DNA from: Smittium culicis
Lineage: Eukaryota; Kickxellomycota; Harpellomycetes; Harpellales; Legeriomycetaceae
Length of the DNA stretch: 25,071 nt
Assembly (NCBI GenBank): GCA_001970855.1
Contig: LSSN01002503.1
Span: forward strand, 1-25,071
Direction: 5' to 3'
This document shows positions 20,151-25,071 of this stretch, piece by piece (positions within the stretch are counted from its first letter, which is position 1; each line of letters starts with the position of its first letter). Made by a program: the position numbers and the translations under genes. The notes beneath the pieces are model-generated. The model ran no database searches, was not told where the DNA came from, and saw only the letters and a program-made list of their open reading frames with translations.

Positions 20151-23100
20151 ATTCGTTTTAAGGTTGGATCGATATTTGGCTATAGTGTGAATAGCGAGTG
20201 TATTTAATTCGAAAATCTAATGTATCGCAGCTGGTGTATAATTTGCTAAAGAAGACTCAAGATTGCTAATATATTCTAATATGCGATAATTAATATCTGA
20301 TTTAAATCGAAAACATAAAAATAATATATCCTCTAGGTAAGTATAATCAGATTCAGAATACGAAGGACAAGCTTATAATTTTTAGAAGGATTTATAGGCG
20401 TATGGATATTCGCTTTTAAGAAAAACGAGATGCATTTTTCGATCTAGTAGAAAATTATCAGCTCCATGATTCTCTGAATATTCGATATAATTGTTTTGAG
20501 ATTTAAGAATTAAAAAGATAATTATACCTCATGTAGGCAAAAATTTATAACATTTAATATACTAGTAGCTGATTTAGATAAATATTCACAGATGATTTGT
20601 AGACGTGTTCAAAATGAAGAAAATTTCAATAATCTGAATATTTGTTAATTAAGAATTTGTAGTTATGGTTCGTTGATTGCCAGTTTCGCATTAGATTCTG
20701 ACAATTCTCCACCAGTAGATCATTCATTCAACACAACTTTCAAAGATGGAAGTAGGCTATTAACAGAATTAAGATATTTTTGAAGCAATCTTAATATATC
20801 ATTTAAACTCTTGTTTTAAAAGAACGAAATCGATAAAATCTGTAAAATTGTTAAATTTGTGAAATTAAAGTGTCCTCAACCTACTTGATGTGCGGAATCC
20901 AATATTAAAAATAAATCTTCGTTATCTTTAGAATATCGGTTCAATCTACACAATCAGTTCTCAGCTGCAATAGCTAATTCAGGGCCTATCAAGTACTCAT
21001 GTTTACCATTATCACTATCATACATAGAAGAAAATTCTTCCAATTAGCTTACAGAATGTGAAACGATTTTCATTCTATTATTGAGCAAATGCACTTCGCA
21101 AGGCTAGGCTATGGATTAATATTACTTCTAGCGAGCGATGTAGTAGATACTGGATATATTAAAATACTCTCTGTACCTCTACAAAAATGGGTTTAAAGTT
21201 GATTTGCTTTGAAGTGATAAAAAACAAAAGAAAGTCTTCTAACGTCGGATTTCTACTTGATACATAATTATAAGATCGATCTAATGGGGATTGATTTGAA
21301 TTTAATTCGGTGTAAATGATTCTAGATTCGAGTGTATCATTAATAGAGGAGGTTCTATCAACTATTGAAGGCGAAATTCTGGAGTTATTGATTCAATACC
21401 TGAAAATTTGAAAAAAAATAAAGCGGTAAGTAAATATATAAAGGAAACCCATGGCCTACAAAGTGCATTATTTGATAGAATAACGTTACGAAAGTAATGT
21501 TGACAAATAAAAACATAGAGATAAATTTGAAAAGTTGAAATTAAACTGTGATATACAACAAAATCGTTACCCATAGATTCGTGAATATGCGTATCTAGGC
21601 TACTCAAAACTGTGTAGAAAACAACCGAGATCAAAATATAGTATTCCTGGAACTCATCTCTGCCTAGAATTTATTTAATATTAGCAGATAGATATGTCAA
21701 TCAATGGTTTACAAGGCATAGATATAAAGTTATAAATGTTTGAAATAAATCGATTTAATCTCAATTTTTTTTTTTGTGGTAATTTGACTTAAATGGATCA
21801 GAACAGCTGAGCTACATACTTAGATATGGGAAAGGATGGGATTCATTTGAAAATGAAATTTAGCTTTTAATTAGCCTCAGAATATGGCGTAACATATTAA
21901 TTCTGTTGATACTAAATCTATTGAATCGATAAAGAGATCTTGAGAATGCTGTAGCACTAGGCAATTGTAGCGAGAAATTTTGAGAAGTTTAAACAAGCCG
22001 GATCACTGATTTGGTGTTTAAAACTATGGGAATTAGTTCAAGTTCATTAGTGAAGTTAATATAGACACTCAAAGGACTCATCAAAAGAAATAGTTTCATC
22101 GCTTTTATAAAGAGCATCTATCAATAATTTCCTTTTAATGCTCGAGTTGAAAACAAAACTATTAGATTTTTTTATTTTTGGTAATAATTGAAATAGCGTA
22201 CTAGTTTTTAGGTTTTGCGACAGCTCAGAAGTTTTCTATAAAGGAGAAAAAAATAATTTAAAGTTTCTGGGTATTTTGATAAATTATCATAGTTGCAATA
22301 AATCAGAGAAAGTGGTTATTGAACTTTATTTCAAGCTGTGTAAGTGATTCGCCAATAATTGATTCCGAATATATTTTACTTTGGATCGCATCAGTTTCGT
22401 TTTCTGGATTAATTACAATATAACCAAATTTATGAACTGCATATCGATATAAGCAACTTTTTTGAATATATTCATAAATAAATCCTCTATTTTTTTTAAC
22501 GTATTAAAACGACTTATCATTTTAACGGATTGAATAATAGACTTGGGTTTTTTATAGAAACTCTTTTAATGTGCGCAGTGAATGGTTCTTTATAGAAAAA
22601 AATATATCACTTTTTAATTTCTAAATTATAGCTGTGAGCTATTGGCAGGGGGCAATGAAGATCAGATATATATCTTGATTTCTAATAATTATAGGCGATT
22701 TTTTCTAGCGTGAAATAATCGAGAATGCATATTTTCAAACAAATTACTACTGCATGGATGTTTACAAGAGAAATAAGGCAAAGGTACAAAGTGTGAGGCA
22801 ATATAAACCTGTAGTAGCACATATCCTATAAAAAAATCCAGTTCAATATTAAAGGCAGAAATTAGTGATAATATACGAATTTGTAGTGATAATGATAGAG
22901 CGAATGTATATTATATATTTGAAATTAATTTTGATTGATTGCACACGCCTCGAGCTTCAAAAGCTCGTCAGTAGTAAAGAGATCCTGCCTAAAAAATAAT
23001 GTCTGAATCTATAGAGAATTTTTTATCAATACGGTCGGGTTAAACAAAGTGTGCGTCATTTTCGGGTCTATGCTTTAAAGAGCAGAAATCCTATCAAAAT

Positions 23101-23215
23101 ATCTGAAAGTTTTATTCGTGAGCGTTTTATCGAGAATTAGAGCGCCAGTTTTCTCTATGAAAAGATCATCTATCTTGATCCAGTCGAAGTCATTACATTC
23201 ATATATTTTAAGCAT
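20151..23215 (-). pseudogene. NAA35: decayed second copy of NAA35 (full length, both exons and intron)
   Basis: Aligns end to end with the intact gene at a 6.75-kb offset. The exon 1 relic (23215-22949) reads CNDFDWIKIDDL, then FDRISAL, a stop, and SIDPKM, matching WIDITDL and MAALEIMNSKM of the live copy. It starts with an in-frame ATG at 23215, one not used in copy A. The intron relic (about 22948-22826) keeps its position, but the donor GT has become GC; the acceptor is TAG. The exon 2 relic begins DMCYY and shows LPHTLYLCL near 22790, opposite LPQTLYSCLYY. The longest surviving frame (21634-21362) contains SLDTHIHESMGND, opposite SLDTHIHEYLGND. Many stops and indels break the frame. The retained intron shows DNA-level duplication. 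Not expected to make protein; a regulatory RNA role cannot be excluded but is unsupported. Confidence 0.93.
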
Positions 23216-23524
23216 TTTTATTGACTAATTAGAATATAGTAAAGTATAACAAGCATACTCAGACTTGACGAGTTGATGAGATAAGTACATTCAATAAATA
23301 ACAAAATCAGTTTTAATTTCCAGTTTAGATAAAAGATCGAATGCTATTTAAAGGATAAAAGGATATTTTTAGTGCAGAGCATAATTTAGCATTTAATATA
23401 CCTAATAAATCGTTTCTCAGTCGGCGCTATTTTCAACGCAGTTTCTAGTATACCACAAACTAAACCTTAGTGTAAAATTGTGGGGACTTTGATTTACATC
23501 AAATCTAATCAAATTTTTTCTTAC

Positions 23525-23720
23525 TTAACCCTTTCACGAGCGGTAGACTGTTTTTGACCTTCAAAATATACCAATAGCTTTCAAATAATATACTTTAATT
23601 AAGAGATTCGCTAATATATTGGTTTGTTGTGATTATACAGCAAACAGTAAATATACTTATAAATCATTAACAAATCAATAAATTGATATTTTCTAAGAGT
23701 GTTGAACGGGAAAGGGTTAA
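23525..23720. mobile_element. 196-bp TTAA-flanked miniature transposon (MITE, piggyBac-like ends)
   Basis: Bounded by TTAA at 23525-23528 and 23717-23720. The termini are inverted: TTAACCCTTTCACG at the left, and the reverse complement TTAACCCTTTCCCG at the right, 13 of 14 matching. The interior is AT-rich with no open frame, so it is non-autonomous. TTAA target duplication and CCCT-starting ends are typical of the piggyBac superfamily. The aligned site beside the intact NAA35 (about 16775-16790) lacks the insert, and the offset between duplicates jumps by 189 bp across it, close to the 192 bp expected. Presence is thus supported by ends, target duplication and an empty site. Confidence 0.85.
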
Positions 23721-23863
23721 CTGAGATAAGGTACGGCATTATCTCTATTCAAGTTGAATTTTCATGAATCTAATACTAGAAGAATGATATATTAGATACC
23801 ATGAGTTCCAAAATACATAATTCAAATCGAAAATATAGCAAATCTATCCTTATCTATAATCTG

Positions 23864-24314
23864 ATAAAAATCATTAAAATTAAAAGTTTAAATCAAGAGT
23901 ATATTATATAAATTTAACGGTTTATCAGAGTAACGTTGCTCGTATCTTATCAATATCATGAAAAATCGTTTGAAAACTTGAGTATATAGTGCATTTTGGT
24001 GAAAATGCACTAAACTACCTTAACCAGTCCAATAGGCAGATATTAATCCCAAAATAAAGTATCACCAATCAGATAAGTTAGGTGAATATAGACCTATAAT
24101 ATATACTTTGCTTAGATTAGTAAATAATGCCAGGATATCGTAGAATTTTATGCTAACACTGTATCATAAAACCTCTGGCTACCATAAATACTCGTGTTAT
24201 TGATAAATATTACTTTCCTCAGATTTATAGCCCCTAATCTAATAATGATGCTATTAACATAAATATAATAGGCGATATAAGATTGTTAGAATGGTTTTAA
24301 TAAAGTAAAAAACT
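23864..24314. other. AT-rich flank with one perfect hairpin
   Basis: No gene is supported. At 23987-24012 the plus strand forms a perfect 11-bp stem (TAGTGCATTTT with AAAATGCACTA) closed by a GGTG tetraloop. Short protein-like stretches occur in one plus-strand frame, but stops are as frequent as chance predicts. Confidence 0.55.
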
Positions 24315-25071
24315 GTGCTTACAATAAATCGGCTAACACACAGTAATCATTCTTTTGGGTACGAGAGTATCGAAATCTATAAAAAAAACTGTTCTTTTAT
24401 GAGACCTGGCGTCGATAATCCAGAATATAATTCATATACGAGTAGTAAGAATAATATGGCGGGAAGGAAAGTAAGAATGTGGAAAGATATGGCTAAATGT
24501 ATCATGTAAGCATCAATATAGCCACTTGATGGAGATAATAAAGATTATAAAAGCAAATAATTTTCATATGATGCTAGAGATGGTGGAGGCGGGGCGATAG
24601 AAGGATCATTGCTCACGAGAGATGGAATTTATTGTCAAACCAATGAAAATGCTGACAGTTATAAATATTAATAGCAGGGAGGAGGAAGTAAAGATGTGTA
24701 TGCAGAGATATTGGTATTTATCGAGAAAGACGTACATGCTCGCATTCACAGAGATTATGAACTGGCGCATAATATTAAATAGCGTGACTATAACACTCTG
24801 GATGGTAGTTGACAGCTGTATGGAAATTTGGGTTGCGGTATGATACATATTGCAATCCATAAAGACAATAGACTTGTAATTCTAGAGCTACAATTTTGAA
24901 GCGACCGATATAAAATATATATATATATAGCAAAATACTTGATAAGTAATATTTAGGGTAAACTTACGACACAGATGAGTACACATGACAGAAGAATGAC
25001 TACCATTCAATCGGAAAAAAACACAGGCTATGCGATTGAATCGGTGTATGGAGCACTAATATAAAAGAAGG
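24315..25071 (+). pseudogene. possible decayed coding sequence of unknown identity, runs off the window
   Basis: This end of the window has higher GC than its surroundings. One plus-strand frame (that of the ATG at 24315) shows long protein-like runs separated by single stops and without obvious frameshifts. Examples are GYESIEIYKKN, FMRPGVDNPEYNSY, YDARDGGGGAIEGSLLTRDG, HARIHRDYELAHNI and LYGNLGCGMIHIAIHKDN. Stops are somewhat fewer than chance expectation but still about ten in 250 codons, so it is not an intact gene. Several stops are one C-to-T change from CAA, CAG or CGA. Other frames here are also rather open, including a hydrophobic one on the minus strand (24860-24606), so the choice of frame is uncertain. 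I do not recognise the family. Confidence 0.3.

Larger units (their letters stand above)
20151..23863 (-). repeat. segmental duplication, copy B (contains NAA35 pseudogene)
   Basis: Partner of 13403-16934. It includes the pseudogene and upstream flank, and carries the 196-bp TTAA-flanked element that copy A lacks. The outer boundary near 23863 is where alignment fades. The 3' boundary is close to the stop-codon position. Confidence 0.88.

Noticed and set aside
21362..21634. 90-codon minus-strand open frame as a separate gene
   Set aside because: Its first third matches residues around SLDTHIHEYLGND of NAA35, and its position fits the duplicate exactly; it is a fragment of the pseudogene.
24606..24860. 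84-codon minus-strand frame with hydrophobic segments at the right edge
   Set aside because: Three frames are open in this richer-GC segment. The hydrophobic bias follows from complementing a plus strand rich in GAA/AAT codons, and no family is recognised.

Overview
This window is very AT-rich eukaryotic nuclear DNA, most likely from an early-diverging (zygomycete-type) fungus. Four things point that way. The only intact gene is split by a short intron with a GTATGC donor, a CTAAC branch-point motif and a TTTTTACAG acceptor. That gene encodes NAA35/Mak10, the auxiliary subunit of the eukaryotic NatC N-terminal acetyltransferase. The mobile elements are a non-LTR retrotransposon (LINE) and a DIRS-like tyrosine-recombinase retrotransposon. 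The wording of their decayed proteins recalls elements I associate with Harpellales fungi such as Smittium; that is memory-based inference and no search was run.

Layout. 1-373 is a perfect ATTAT pentanucleotide array cut by the window edge. 374-6.2 kb is AT-rich with no convincing gene, but it holds a cluster of near-perfect hairpins (4512-4673). 6.26-8.44 kb is a decayed LINE on the minus strand, with RT and C-terminal zinc-knuckle region still readable. 8.48-12.44 kb is a decayed DIRS-like element on the minus strand, in the order gag, RT/RNase H, tyrosine recombinase, with inverted and direct repeats at its ends. 13.4-16.45 kb is the intact two-exon NAA35 gene (minus strand, 977 aa). 16.9-18.95 kb holds a transposon-end-like motif, two copies of a ~222-bp repeat, four copies of a ~133-bp tandem repeat and a 3' LINE fragment. 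20.15-23.2 kb is a complete, intron-containing but heavily decayed second copy of NAA35, same strand and gene order, offset by about 6.75 kb. 23525-23720 is a 196-bp TTAA-flanked miniature transposon that sits inside the duplicated upstream flank of the pseudogene; the matching site beside the intact gene is empty. The last 1.2 kb is featureless apart from an 11-bp perfect hairpin and a stretch of somewhat coding-like, stop-containing sequence.

Reading. One essential-type gene survives in a graveyard of transposons. A segmental duplication of that gene plus at least 450 bp of upstream DNA was followed by loss of the second copy, then by insertion of a small transposon into the dead copy's flank. 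This gives a relative chronology readable from the window itself. I found no tRNA, rRNA, CRISPR or bacterial-type operon. No clearly new biological system is evident; the most informative structures are the duplicate pair with its filled/empty transposon site, and the unexplained tandem repeats and hairpins.
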